A stretch of DNA of 64,000 bases from positions 4,340,001-4,404,000 of the forward strand of contig NZ_CP157940.1 of assembly GCF_040207125.1 (NCBI RefSeq). The letters are read 5' to 3'. Made by a program: the position numbers and the translations under genes. The notes beneath the pieces were generated by a model. The model searched no databases, was not told where the DNA came from, and worked only from the letters and a program-made list of their open reading frames with translations. This stretch comes from Lacrimispora sp. BS-2. GTDB taxonomy: Bacteria; Bacillota; Clostridia; Lachnospirales; Lachnospiraceae. This document shows positions 17,473-27,075 of the stretch, in pieces. The first letter of the stretch is position 1; each line of letters opens with the position of its first letter.

Positions 17473-20400
17473 ATGAACTCAAGGAAGCTGTTAAGTCTGT
17501 TTCTGTCAGTCGCCATGTGTCTGAATATGTCAGTCGTACCTGGTTTTGCGATTGAGGCAGACTTTAACCCGCCAAAGGCCTATGAGGCAGAAGGTTCCAG
17601 CAGGGGAGGGGATAGAGCCAGCCCCAGTGAGGCGGACAAGGACACGGATGCAGACGTTCCCGATAAAATTGAAAAAGGAACGGGCGATAAGGGGGATACC
17701 GGAGATAAAGGAGATACGACCGATAAGAAGGATACGGGAGAAGAAAAGCCCGAACTCCGGGACAGCAGCCTGGCAGACCATGTAGTGATCAGCCAGGTAT
17801 ATGGTGGCGGAGGTAACAGCGGCGCTGTATATAAGAGTGATTTTATTGAGCTGTACAATCCCACTGATGAAGATGTGAGCCTGGATGGGTGGTCAGTGCA
17901 GTGGCTGGCTAAGAAATCGTTCAGCACTTATGACGGTAAGGACTTAACGAAACTTTCAGGTACGATCAAAGCTGGCGGTTACTATCTGATTAAGGAAGCA
18001 GATGGGGAGAATAAAGATGGTGCGCCGGAACTTCCGGAACCCGACGCTGTAGGTACTATCGCAATGGCTAAAAGTGAAGGGGCAGCAGCATTGTCCAGTG
18101 ACAGCGAGAAGCTATCAGATAAAAACGATAAGAACCTTATTGATTTAGTAGGCATTGGCGGAGCGCTGGAGTATGAGACAAAAGCTGCCGCTGCAATGTC
18201 AAATTCTACCGCCGCTATCCGCAAGGACCCGGCAGTGGATACGGACAATAACTACGCCGATTTCAAGATCGGAACACCTGAGGCGCACAACAGTTCCTAC
18301 GAGGAAGGCGGCGGGAATCAGCCGGAAGAAACAAAATGCAAGACGCCTGTTGCGTCACCGGCTGCCGGACAGGTACTGAAAGGTACGCAGCTCATATTTT
18401 CCACGGCAACATCAGATGCTGTGATAGAGTATAATACGGAGTCAAAGTCCGGAGAATGGATAACATATTCAAGCGATGACAAGCTGGTGATTGATGAGCC
18501 GGTCACATACTATGTGCGTGCAGTTAAGGAAGGGCTGGAGGAAAGTGAAATAGCTGAGTTTTCCTATACAGTCCGTGAAGCCGGCCAAGTGATGACGATT
18601 AAAGACGTGCTGGCGCTGGGACAGAACACGAAAGATGTGACTGTTACAGGGGAATTGTCATATCTGGCCACTACATACGGAAATCCGGTGCTCCAGTCCG
18701 AGATAGATGGCAGCCAGTACAGTATCTATATTTATGGAGCGGCGCCGGATGACGCCAGGATCGGTGATATACTGGAAATCACGGGAGATTACCAGATCCG
18801 CTATGGTATGCCCCAGATAACATCCTTGAAAGATAAAGCAAAAGTCGCTGTTAAGCAGGATGAGGCATCGATACAGCCTGTGAAGTATACCATCAATCAG
18901 ATAAAAGCCATGGCAAATACCGCTGATATAGAGAAAAGCGGACTTATTAACAGAGTTGTACTGATAGAGGATGTCAAACTTGGCAAGCTCAATACATCAG
19001 GCAGTACGCCTGTAACGGATGCAACCGGCACGATTAATATTTATCAGGCAGCTCCGTATCCGGAAGGCGTCGAAGAAGGAGAAACAGTGGATCTGACTGC
19101 CATGATAGGCAGATTTAATCAGACGATTCAGCTATACACCGGCACAGAAGAGAAAAACGGTTTTCCAGTCTATTTTGTGAAAAATGACACCAAACCACCA
19201 GTCATTACCTTAGGCACCTATATTGATGCAAGGCCGGATCAGGAATATCCCATATCCGTCCAGGTCAGGGATAATGTGGGCGTGGCAAGTGTGGAGGTTC
19301 TTTTCGGTCCTTCCGAGAATACGCTGGGCAAGTCACTGTCCATGACATTTAATCGGGATACCAACAACTATGAGGCTGTCCTCCCGGCAGAAAACTTTGC
19401 TAAAGGGCAGCAGGCCTTATACATAAAATTCAAGGCAAAAGATAAAACTGGCCTCGAAGCAGAGAGCAGGATTGTTTCTATCGTTATCAATGACAAGCCG
19501 CAGGTACTGGCGGTTACTCCTGATAGAAATAAAGCAACAGGAGATGTGAAAGCGCCTGAGATTTCTATCAGACTGACTAATTGTGGAAATAACCCATCGG
19601 TGAGCCTCACTCTTAATAAGGCAGATGGCACTGCCATTTATACAGAACAGGCTATGAATCTCAAAGAGACAACAGCTGACGGCGCAACCTATGCTTTTTC
19701 ACCCAAGGTGCTGGAAGACGGCAGTTATAACGCACAGGTGACGGTTATTCGGGAAGACAAAGTGTCCCATACCGAGAATTGGAAGTTTACCATAGGAAAG
19801 TCCGCTTTTACCGCGTATTTCGGACAGCTTCATGGACACACCAATTATTCGGATGGTTCCGGGTCTGTCAAAGATGGTCTTAATTATCTTGCCAGTATAC
19901 CGGAAGAAGACAATGTACAATTTGTATCCTTTACAGATCATTCCAACTATTTTGATACAAAAGATGCTCCCAATCCGAAAGAGGCGCTTAATGACCCGGC
20001 TCTTATGACACCTAATAGCAGGGCGGTATGGGAGGAATACAGGGAGCAGACCGCAGCGTTTAATGAAACCAATTCCAGAAAGGCGTTATCCGGTTTCGAG
20101 ATGACCTGGTCCGGCGGTCCCGGCCACATCAATACATTTGGCTCATCAGGACTGGTCAGCCGCAACAATACCACGCTCAATGACAAGAAAAATGATGCTG
20201 GTATGAAGGCGTACTATGACATTCTGACTGCGAATCCAGACCCGTTGGCGAATCTTTCACAGTTCAACCACCCGGGCAAGACCTTTGGTACATTTTCAGA
20301 TTTTGCATACTATACACCGGCCAGAGACGCTAAAATGGTCTTAGTAGAAGTAGGTAATGGCGAAGGATCTATCGGTTCAGGCGGATATTTCCCAAGTTAC

Positions 20401-23190
20401 AATGAATATACGAAAGCACTGGATAAGGGCTGGCATTTAGCGCCCGCCAATAATCAGGATAACCATAAAGGACGTTGGGGCAATGCCAATACGGCCAGGA
20501 CAGTGGTCATCACAGACGATTTGTCAGAGACAGGGATTTTAAATGCGCTTAAAGACAGACATGTATACGCCACAGAAGATAAAAACTTAAATATCATGTA
20601 TACGTTAAATGATGAGCTTATGGGAAGTATCCTGGATGTGTCGGATGATGTGAAAACGCTGAATATTTCTGTAAGCGTAGATGACCCGGATCCGTCCGAT
20701 GTTATTAAAAGTGTAGAAGTAGTGACAAATGGCGGCGCAATAGCAGGAAGAAAAGAAGGCACCGGAAATAGCGGAGAGTTCACATTTGAGCTTCCTGCGA
20801 AGAAAGGATATTATTACATACGTGTGACTCAGGCGGATAAAAATATTGCCGTAACAGCTCCTGTGTGGTATGGCTCCGCTGCAAAGGCAGGCATATCTTC
20901 CTTCACCTGCGATACAGAAGTACCAGTGACAGGAGAACCGGTGAAGTTTACAGTCACAGCTTTCAATAATGAAGAATCAGATGCCACACTTACCAGGCTG
21001 ACGTTTAAAGCTGGTGATAAGGTCCTTGAAAGCGAAGATCTGAACGTGAGTTTGAAGTCATTAGGAATTTATACTGTAAACAAACAGTTTATACTTGATA
21101 AGGTAGGAGTAAATGAAATAGAAGTCACAGTTCAAATGGAACTGGAAGGAGAAAAAAAGACATTCAGCTTTGCTCTGGAAATAGAAGTACGAGACAGTTC
21201 GAAGATGAAATATTTTGGTATAGATGCCAGTCACTATAATGAATATGTGAATGGAAACTATAAGGACAGTATGGGGAATTTCACCGCCCTGGCGGGGGAT
21301 TACAATATCAGAACGGTCACGCTTAATACCAGCCAGGAACTGATAGCCGCTTTAAAGGACGACAAATATGTCGGGCTTTTGTTAAATGCGCCTTCCAGAC
21401 GGGATGGTACGAAGCTGCGGGAGGATTATAAGAACTATTCAGAGGAAGAACTGGATGCGGTCAGAGATTTTGCTGAAAAGGGCGGTAAGACAATTATGGT
21501 CTGTGCCTGGAGCGATACCTATGAGGCGTATGATGGTTTCAAAGGTGATGAGTCTAAGGCAGAGGATCATATGTCGGCTCAGCAGAATAAGATTCTGGAA
21601 ACTCTTGGAAGTGCATTCCGCTTTGCCGATGATGAGTTACAGAGCGATTCCAGCAATGACGGCAGAGTGATTGGTATCCTGGGTACCGATTATAATAAGC
21701 AAAACCCATATATGGCCGGAGTGGATGCAGGGCTTAAATTCAACACCTATGGCAATGCAGACATTTATGCAATGGATGAAGCTGGAAATCCAATCAGTGA
21801 AAGTGCCATGCTTCCGTCAGGAGCATCAGTTCTTGTATACGCACCGAAAGATACGAAAAGTCTGGATAAAGACGGCGTAGGATTATCAGGAGACGCATTG
21901 ACGAAATTAGATGGGCGTTTTGTATTGGCAGCTACTCAGGAACTTTACTTTAGCGACGGCGAATCATCTACGCTGTATTTATCAGGATGTTCCACCATGA
22001 GCAATTTCCAGCTGACATTTGACAGCGCGTCCACCAATGATTACAGCAACTACCAGATTATGCAGAATTTGTTAGATAAAACAAATCAACTGCAGATCAC
22101 TCCTATTAAGGAAGTGCAGGCGGCCGGTGAGGGCGAGCGGTTTGTGATTGAAGGCATAGCTACATCAAACGCTTCTGGTTATGATAAAGATACTGCTTTC
22201 TTCGATAGCATATATGTGCAGGATAAGACTGGCGGAATTAATCTGTTTCCTGTATCCGGAGATATAAGAGCGGGCCAGACCATCAGGGTATTTGGAAAAA
22301 CTTCTTCTTATCAGGGAGAGAGGCAGCTGGCAGTAGAAAAGATTATGGTAACGGATACGAATATAAGGGAACTTCCAGAGCCTGTTAAGGAAACTACGAA
22401 AGAAGCATATGAGGGCAAAAACCTGGGCAGTTTAGTCACGGTAAGCGGCAAGGTTATTTCCATTGATGCGCCAAATGACCTGGTAGAAACGATTATGCTG
22501 CAGGATCAGTCAGGTAAGCCTGCAAGAATATTTATCGACGGATATATTACGAAGGATAAGGTGATAAAGGATCTGGAAATCGGTGCATATATGTCTGCGG
22601 TAGGACTTTCATCCAGAACTGTCATAGGTGACTCTGTGGATTCTGTAGCCCGTATACGAATTCGTGACAGAGACGATGTGAAGCTTACAGAAGAACCAGA
22701 CAATCCTGAAAAACCAGAAATTCCCGAAAAACCAGAAATCCCCGAAAAACCAGACCGTCCAAGCGGCTCAGACAGAGATAGAGATTCCGGCAGCATAGTT
22801 ACAAATTCCTATGTAAAATGGAAACAGAATACCAGAGGCTGGCAGGCGGTTAAGAAAGATGGAACATATGCGAAAAATGAATGGTATCAGTGTTTATATG
22901 ATGACCAGGTGTCCTGGTATCGTTTCGACACAGAAGGGTATATGATTTCTGGCTGGTATCTGGACGGAGATGGCAGTTGGTACTACATGAGCGAAAATCA
23001 TGATGGCTCATTCGGCGCTATGGTCAGCGGCTGGAAATGGATCAACGGAAAATGTTACTACTTAAATTCGGATATTCGGGTCACACAGTACAAATATGGC
23101 GCAATGTTCAAGAGTACCGTCACCCCGGACGGATACACTGTCAACGAAAATGGAGAGTGGATCGTGGATGGAGTAGTACAAATCAGATAA
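17473..23190 (+). CDS. Secreted multidomain PHP/CehA-type metallophosphoesterase with cell-wall binding repeats
   Basis: A 1905-residue exported protein. Residues 1-27 are a signal peptide, then an acidic low-complexity spacer with short KGDTGDKGDT runs (about 35-95). Domains read as: lamin-tail-like (about 100-275), chitobiase C-terminal-like (about 290-370), OB-fold (about 375-480), Ig-like stretches, then a PHP domain. PHP metal ligands are visible: His787 and His789 in HGHTNYSDG, Asp822/His823 in FTDHSNYF, His933 in QFNHPG and His998 in NQDNHKG. A glutamine-amidotransferase-like region (about 1245-1520) and a second OB-fold follow. The tail has PEKPEI repeats and Trp/Tyr-rich cell-wall binding repeats ending at the C-terminus. 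Related CehA/McbA proteins are phosphoesterases; the true substrate (nucleic acid, phosphodiester or teichoic material) is not evident. AAGGAG precedes the ATG. Confidence 0.8.
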   Translation: MNSRKLLSLFLSVAMCLNMSVVPGFAIEADFNPPKAYEAEGSSRGGDRASPSEADKDTDADVPDKIEKGTGDKGDTGDKGDTTDKKDTGEEKPELRDSSLADHVVISQVYGGGGNSGAVYKSDFIELYNPTDEDVSLDGWSVQWLAKKSFSTYDGKDLTKLSGTIKAGGYYLIKEADGENKDGAPELPEPDAVGTIAMAKSEGAAALSSDSEKLSDKNDKNLIDLVGIGGALEYETKAAAAMSNSTAAIRKDPAVDTDNNYADFKIGTPEAHNSSYEEGGGNQPEETKCKTPVASPAAGQVLKGTQLIFSTATSDAVIEYNTESKSGEWITYSSDDKLVIDEPVTYYVRAVKEGLEESEIAEFSYTVREAGQVMTIKDVLALGQNTKDVTVTGELSYLATTYGNPVLQSEIDGSQYSIYIYGAAPDDARIGDILEITGDYQIRYGMPQITSLKDKAKVAVKQDEASIQPVKYTINQIKAMANTADIEKSGLINRVVLIEDVKLGKLNTSGSTPVTDATGTINIYQAAPYPEGVEEGETVDLTAMIGRFNQTIQLYTGTEEKNGFPVYFVKNDTKPPVITLGTYIDARPDQEYPISVQVRDNVGVASVEVLFGPSENTLGKSLSMTFNRDTNNYEAVLPAENFAKGQQALYIKFKAKDKTGLEAESRIVSIVINDKPQVLAVTPDRNKATGDVKAPEISIRLTNCGNNPSVSLTLNKADGTAIYTEQAMNLKETTADGATYAFSPKVLEDGSYNAQVTVIREDKVSHTENWKFTIGKSAFTAYFGQLHGHTNYSDGSGSVKDGLNYLASIPEEDNVQFVSFTDHSNYFDTKDAPNPKEALNDPALMTPNSRAVWEEYREQTAAFNETNSRKALSGFEMTWSGGPGHINTFGSSGLVSRNNTTLNDKKNDAGMKAYYDILTANPDPLANLSQFNHPGKTFGTFSDFAYYTPARDAKMVLVEVGNGEGSIGSGGYFPSYNEYTKALDKGWHLAPANNQDNHKGRWGNANTARTVVITDDLSETGILNALKDRHVYATEDKNLNIMYTLNDELMGSILDVSDDVKTLNISVSVDDPDPSDVIKSVEVVTNGGAIAGRKEGTGNSGEFTFELPAKKGYYYIRVTQADKNIAVTAPVWYGSAAKAGISSFTCDTEVPVTGEPVKFTVTAFNNEESDATLTRLTFKAGDKVLESEDLNVSLKSLGIYTVNKQFILDKVGVNEIEVTVQMELEGEKKTFSFALEIEVRDSSKMKYFGIDASHYNEYVNGNYKDSMGNFTALAGDYNIRTVTLNTSQELIAALKDDKYVGLLLNAPSRRDGTKLREDYKNYSEEELDAVRDFAEKGGKTIMVCAWSDTYEAYDGFKGDESKAEDHMSAQQNKILETLGSAFRFADDELQSDSSNDGRVIGILGTDYNKQNPYMAGVDAGLKFNTYGNADIYAMDEAGNPISESAMLPSGASVLVYAPKDTKSLDKDGVGLSGDALTKLDGRFVLAATQELYFSDGESSTLYLSGCSTMSNFQLTFDSASTNDYSNYQIMQNLLDKTNQLQITPIKEVQAAGEGERFVIEGIATSNASGYDKDTAFFDSIYVQDKTGGINLFPVSGDIRAGQTIRVFGKTSSYQGERQLAVEKIMVTDTNIRELPEPVKETTKEAYEGKNLGSLVTVSGKVISIDAPNDLVETIMLQDQSGKPARIFIDGYITKDKVIKDLEIGAYMSAVGLSSRTVIGDSVDSVARIRIRDRDDVKLTEEPDNPEKPEIPEKPEIPEKPDRPSGSDRDRDSGSIVTNSYVKWKQNTRGWQAVKKDGTYAKNEWYQCLYDDQVSWYRFDTEGYMISGWYLDGDGSWYYMSENHDGSFGAMVSGWKWINGKCYYLNSDIRVTQYKYGAMFKSTVTPDGYTVNENGEWIVDGVVQIR

Positions 23191-23212
23191 TACAAATGGT
23201 CCCTAATAAAAG

Positions 23213-23297
23213 CACAGCTGTAACTGCCTGAGAATTTGTTGTTCTTGCAGGTCAGAAATGTCTTATATTTGCAGACGTTCTGACCTGCCTTTTTGTA
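23213..23297. repeat. Direct repeat, copy 2 (terminator-bearing)
   Basis: Same-orientation partner of 15771-15853. It begins 20 or so bases after the stop of the PHP protein. Confidence 0.85.
23247..23294 (+). terminator. Terminator within repeat copy 2
   Basis: GCAGGTCAGAA pairs with TTCTGACCTGC, followed by CTTTTTG. It separates the PHP-protein gene from the salvage operon. The rest of the gap to 23521 is AT-rich; TTGCAA (23394) and TAAAAT (23417) with 17 bases between could be an extra promoter. Confidence 0.8.
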
Positions 23298-23521
23298 ATG
23301 TGAACGTGTTGAAGCAGAGGCAGTGATTGCTTATAGTGATCAAAATCCGGATAAAACAGATATGTTGTTGATGAGAAAAGGATTTTGGACAAATTGCAAT
23401 AATAAAAAAGTGCAGATAAAATAAATAATGGAAAAAACGCATAAAAATCATCAATAATAATGGTATTATTTAATGATTTATTTCAAAGGCTGAAACAAAA
23501 TTTCATAATAACGGAGATTCA

Positions 23522-23550
23522 TTGACAAGAAAGTGCACAAAATGTATCAT
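23522..23550 (+). promoter_or_regulatory. Promoter of the amino-sugar salvage operon
   Basis: TTGACA (23522-23527), 17-base spacer, TATCAT (23545-23550). Transcription would begin near 23557, leaving about 19 bases before the first start codon. The TTG of this -35 box is in frame with the small gene that follows, but cannot be its start if this promoter is used. Confidence 0.78.
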
Positions 23551-23575
23551 GAAATTAACTGGGGAGGAAAACATC

Positions 23576-23749
23576 GTGATGGAGGCCGCTGGCTGCAGCC
23601 GGAATGAGGTGCAGGAAGCGCTGGACTGTGCAGACGGCCATGCAAAGACAGCGATTGTATCCATTTTATCGGGATGCAGAGCGCAGGAGGCGAGGGAGAA
23701 GCTGGCAAAGGCACATGGACATGTGCGTTATGCGATAGAGCAGATATAA
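23576..23749 (+). CDS. Stand-alone MurQ C-terminal (UBA-like) domain protein
   Basis: A 57-residue protein beginning at GTG 23576, 8 bases after GGGGAGG. The sequence MEAAGCSRNEVQEALDCADG, followed by HAKTAIVSILSGC, strongly recalls the last 60 residues of MurQ, the etherase that converts MurNAc 6-phosphate to GlcNAc 6-phosphate, where this part folds as a small helical UBA-like domain. No catalytic SIS domain is encoded upstream, and the region before the start is promoter, not coding. So it is either a relic of a deleted murQ or a genuine small protein. A clean promoter, strong ribosome site, intact frame and placement as first gene of a MurNAc-type operon favour a functional product, but this is inference. 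Confidence 0.6.
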   Translation: MMEAAGCSRNEVQEALDCADGHAKTAIVSILSGCRAQEAREKLAKAHGHVRYAIEQI

Positions 23750-23768
23750 AAATAATGGAGGGGATAAC

Positions 23769-25184
23769 ATGAAAAAAAGAAAACTATCCGTACTATTGAC
23801 AGCAGCCATCATGGCCAGTACACTGGCCGGCTGCCAAACTGCCACAAAGGGCACTGCGGTACAGCAGAGCAATGAAAAAGACATTGTTAAGGCATTGCTG
23901 CCGCCTGTTTCCGCATCCTATCAGGATAAACTGGTGGAATATGCAAAGGAATTTAACGAGGCCAATCCAGAAATGGAGCTGCAGATCACAACGGCAAGCT
24001 GGGAAGACATTACACAAAAGCTGGATGTTCAGGTAAACGCTGGATCTCCGCCAGATATTGCATTCATCGGTTCTAACGGGGTCACGAAATATCTGGACAC
24101 GGAAATGCTGGTAGACATTTCCCAATATGCGGATAAGGATATGATAGAAGATTACAACCCGGACATTATTAACTATTTCAAAAACGGCGACGGGCTTTAT
24201 GGATTCCCTGCCTATGTGGAGGTGCAGGCAATCGGCGGAAATAAAGCCATGCTGGAGGAAGCAGGAATCGACTGGAAGGGAATTCAGGAAAATGGCTGGA
24301 CCTATGAAGAATTTCGGGAAGCCATCAAAAAGGGCGTTGTAAAGGACGGAGGCAGCTATTCCCGGTACGGCTTTGTTTTTGCCTGCTCAGGCGTAGCGGC
24401 AAAGGATTATTTTTCGATCTTTGTAAAAAATGCAGGTATGCCATCCGCCTTTAATAAGGATTTGAAGTATACATACACCAGCAGTCAGCTGGTTCCGTTC
24501 TTAAAGGACATCAGAGCCTTAATCGATGATGGCTCCATGCCGAAAGAACTAAGCTCCGTTGATGCGGGGAAACGATGGAATATGTTCTTGACCGGGCAGA
24601 CCATGATCACCGGCAAGGGACTGTCGGTTTTTGAAAAATCTGCTACCGATAATAATAAAAAGCTGGCAGCAAATGACGGAAGTGCAGTAGAAGGAAGCCA
24701 GGAGGTGGAATACATTGTATTGCCGGTTCCTACGTTCCAGGGAAATACCCAGCAGGCTCAGGGAGCGGTAGATGGATATGTGTGCTTCCGCAGAAAAGAT
24801 GAACCAAGTCCGGAGCATTTAAAGAACGTGGCAAAGGCTGCCTATTTTCTGGCAAGCGGAAAAAGAGCGGCAGAAACCTGTCAGGAACTTTATATCAGCC
24901 CCATATGCAAATCCGGAGAGGAAGCATTTGCAGCCCTTCCCCCCATGGAAAGCAAAAACGAGAATAATACAAAAGCAGTTAAAAATCTTGCCACCCAGGT
25001 TGCAGAAGCCAGACCTGACATTCCGGCTGATTTAGGGGCAAAGGCCATAAAAATTGAGGAAGAGGTTATTCTTCCAAAGTTCCAGGGATTGTTAGCTGGA
25101 GAAATTACTCCGGAGGAGATGCACGAAGCCATTAAAAAGGCTGCAGTGGAAGCTTTTGGCGAGGAAGGCTGTGTCATGGATTAA
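23769..25184 (+). CDS. ABC sugar transporter substrate-binding lipoprotein
   Basis: The 471-residue protein has a lipoprotein signal peptide ending in the lipobox LAGC (Cys22), followed by a family 1 extracellular solute-binding fold of the kind used for oligosaccharides (SPPDIAFIGSNGV, LYGFPAYVEVQAIGGN). AATGGAGGGGATAAC precedes the ATG. It lies 19 bases after the MurQ-domain gene and is followed by a hairpin and two permease genes. Substrate is unknown from the protein itself; the downstream enzymes suggest a peptidoglycan-derived GlcNAc/MurNAc saccharide. Confidence 0.92.
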   Translation: MKKRKLSVLLTAAIMASTLAGCQTATKGTAVQQSNEKDIVKALLPPVSASYQDKLVEYAKEFNEANPEMELQITTASWEDITQKLDVQVNAGSPPDIAFIGSNGVTKYLDTEMLVDISQYADKDMIEDYNPDIINYFKNGDGLYGFPAYVEVQAIGGNKAMLEEAGIDWKGIQENGWTYEEFREAIKKGVVKDGGSYSRYGFVFACSGVAAKDYFSIFVKNAGMPSAFNKDLKYTYTSSQLVPFLKDIRALIDDGSMPKELSSVDAGKRWNMFLTGQTMITGKGLSVFEKSATDNNKKLAANDGSAVEGSQEVEYIVLPVPTFQGNTQQAQGAVDGYVCFRRKDEPSPEHLKNVAKAAYFLASGKRAAETCQELYISPICKSGEEAFAALPPMESKNENNTKAVKNLATQVAEARPDIPADLGAKAIKIEEEVILPKFQGLLAGEITPEEMHEAIKKAAVEAFGEEGCVMD

Positions 25185-25187
25185 TGG

Positions 25188-25232
25188 GAAATGAGGGCAT
25201 TGGTAATCGTAACAGGTGCCAATGCCCATTTC
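25188..25232 (+). other. Intercistronic hairpin between binding protein and permease
   Basis: GAAATG plus GGGCATTGG pairs with CCAATGCCC plus ATTTC, leaving a 15-base loop and a two-base bulge. No T run follows, so it is not a normal terminator. Such hairpins after binding-protein genes commonly protect the upstream mRNA and raise its level over the permeases. Confidence 0.7.
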
Positions 25233-25276
25233 TTATCTGTAGGATCATTATGTTTTTAGAAAGAAGGGAGAGGGTA

Positions 25277-26176
25277 ATGAGTATGCAAGCAGCAAAGAAA
25301 AGAAAACGATTAAACAATGACGCCAAATGGGGGTATGCCTTCGTGCTCGTGCCCATTTTGTCATTTATTATTTTTACGTTATATCCGGTTATACAGGCAG
25401 CGATTGTAAGCTTTCAAACTTATAAGCCTTTAAAAACAGAGTTTGTGGGATTTGCCAATTACAGTAACACATTAAAGAACGGACTTTTCTTTAAATCCAT
25501 CTGGAACACTGTGGTGTATACGGCCGTAACGGTACCCGTCTCCATCCTCGTGGCGTTCATCATCTCTATTCTGTTAGTCCCCTTTAAGAAAAGGAGCCAG
25601 TCATTTTTTAAAGCAGTATTTTATCTGCCCGGGATTGCATCGGGAGTAGCCCTCTCCTTTGTGTGGAAATGGATATTTGATCCTCTGCCAAGCGGCCTGC
25701 TGAATTCCGTGATCCGGTCATTTGGGATCCAGAATCAGAACTGGCTGGGCAGTTCTCAAACGGCCATGCTGTCGCTGATCATCATGACAATATTCTCAGG
25801 TATCGGTTCTACGGTTATTATTTATGTGGCCGCATTGCTTGGGATTGATCCCACCTATTATGAGGTTGCCAATATTGACGGAGCGACTTTTATACAGAGA
25901 ATCAAATACGTTGTATGGCCTATGGTCAAGCCGACCACTGTTTTTCTTACCATAACAGGAGTGATCAATGCGTTTCAGGCATTTCAGACGTCGTATCTAA
26001 TGACAGGGGGCGGGCCGGATAATGCCACTACTATGGTGGGATTATTGATATTCAACAATGCCTTCAAATATTTTAATTATGGGGAGGCATGTGCCCAGGC
26101 ATTATTATTGGCAGGATTCATCGCGGTCTTTGCAGTCTTACAGTTTAAGGTAATGGCTGGGGACGTAGAATATTAG
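25277..26176 (+). CDS. ABC sugar transporter permease (MalF/UgpA type)
   Basis: A 299-residue inner-membrane permease with six hydrophobic segments and the EAA loop in YYEVANIDGATFIQRIKY (about residues 191-208), where the ATPase docks. The ATG at 25277 follows GGGAGAGGG; the open frame upstream runs through the hairpin and is not expected to be coding. It pairs with the next permease. No ATPase subunit gene is present in the operon, so a shared MsmX-type ATPase encoded elsewhere is likely. Confidence 0.92.
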   Translation: MSMQAAKKRKRLNNDAKWGYAFVLVPILSFIIFTLYPVIQAAIVSFQTYKPLKTEFVGFANYSNTLKNGLFFKSIWNTVVYTAVTVPVSILVAFIISILLVPFKKRSQSFFKAVFYLPGIASGVALSFVWKWIFDPLPSGLLNSVIRSFGIQNQNWLGSSQTAMLSLIIMTIFSGIGSTVIIYVAALLGIDPTYYEVANIDGATFIQRIKYVVWPMVKPTTVFLTITGVINAFQAFQTSYLMTGGGPDNATTMVGLLIFNNAFKYFNYGEACAQALLLAGFIAVFAVLQFKVMAGDVEY

Positions 26177-26186
26177 GAGGGCTGGT

Positions 26187-27050
26187 ATGGGTTTATTCAG
26201 ACAATATGGAAACGATCAGAAATATAAATTAGTATTCAGAACTGTGATAATGACAGCAATCCTGCTCATCTTAGGTCTCCTGACCCTGTTTCCGATTTAT
26301 TACATGATTATCTCTTCTTTTGGGGCGCCAAATGAGATTGGGGCAGCCAGTTATACTCTGATCCCCAAATATTATACATTGGATTCCTATAAATTCTTTT
26401 TTGGATTCAGCAAAAGCTCGTTGCGGTGGATCGTAAATTCCATGATCGTTGCAAGCACCGTAACATTAAGCAATGTGGTTTTTGCCGGAATGGCAGGGTA
26501 TGCCTTTGCAAAAATAAGATTTCCCGGAAGCAAAATATTATTTTTCCTGCTGCTGTTTGCGATGATGGTGCCCTATCAGGTCACACAGGTTCCGCTTTAC
26601 ATCCTGGTAGCCAATGTACTGAAGTTGACAGATACTTATACCGCATTGATCGTGCCGTCTCTGGTCACTTGCTATAACGTATTTATGGCAAAGCAGTTCT
26701 TTTCTTCTCTTCCCACCTCCATTCTGGAAGCGGCAAGAACAGAAGGCTGCAATCAGTTTCAGATCCTGATAAAAATAGTCATGCCTATTTCAAAAACAAT
26801 TTTATCGGTTATGGCGATCATGACCTTTATGGGCAACTGGAACACCTTCTTCTGGCCGTTTCTGGTATGCAACAACGAGCAGATGCAGACCATTCAGGTG
26901 GGGCTTAAAAATTTCAGTTTTGCAAATACCACTTACTTTTCACCCATGATGGCAGGTGCAACCATCTCAGCATTGCCTATGTTTATTCTGTTCTTTGCCT
27001 TGCAGAAATATTTTCTGGAAGGAGTAACGGTTGGTGCGGTGAAGGGATAA
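26187..27050 (+). CDS. ABC sugar transporter permease (MalG/UgpE type)
   Basis: A 287-residue permease with six membrane segments and the EAA loop EAARTEGCNQFQILIKIVMP (about 180-199). It begins 10 bases after the previous permease, behind AGGAGG. N-terminal charged residues and the FPIYYMIISSF segment are typical of the MalG side. Followed after 25 bases by the kinase genes. Confidence 0.93.
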   Translation: MGLFRQYGNDQKYKLVFRTVIMTAILLILGLLTLFPIYYMIISSFGAPNEIGAASYTLIPKYYTLDSYKFFFGFSKSSLRWIVNSMIVASTVTLSNVVFAGMAGYAFAKIRFPGSKILFFLLLFAMMVPYQVTQVPLYILVANVLKLTDTYTALIVPSLVTCYNVFMAKQFFSSLPTSILEAARTEGCNQFQILIKIVMPISKTILSVMAIMTFMGNWNTFFWPFLVCNNEQMQTIQVGLKNFSFANTTYFSPMMAGATISALPMFILFFALQKYFLEGVTVGAVKG

Positions 27051-27075
27051 GAGAAGGAAGAATGGAGGAAATAAG

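Noticed and set aside
23522..23575. TTG at 23522 as start of a 75-residue protein
   Set aside because: That TTG forms the -35 box of a good promoter, lacks a ribosome site, and the added residues do not continue the MurQ match.
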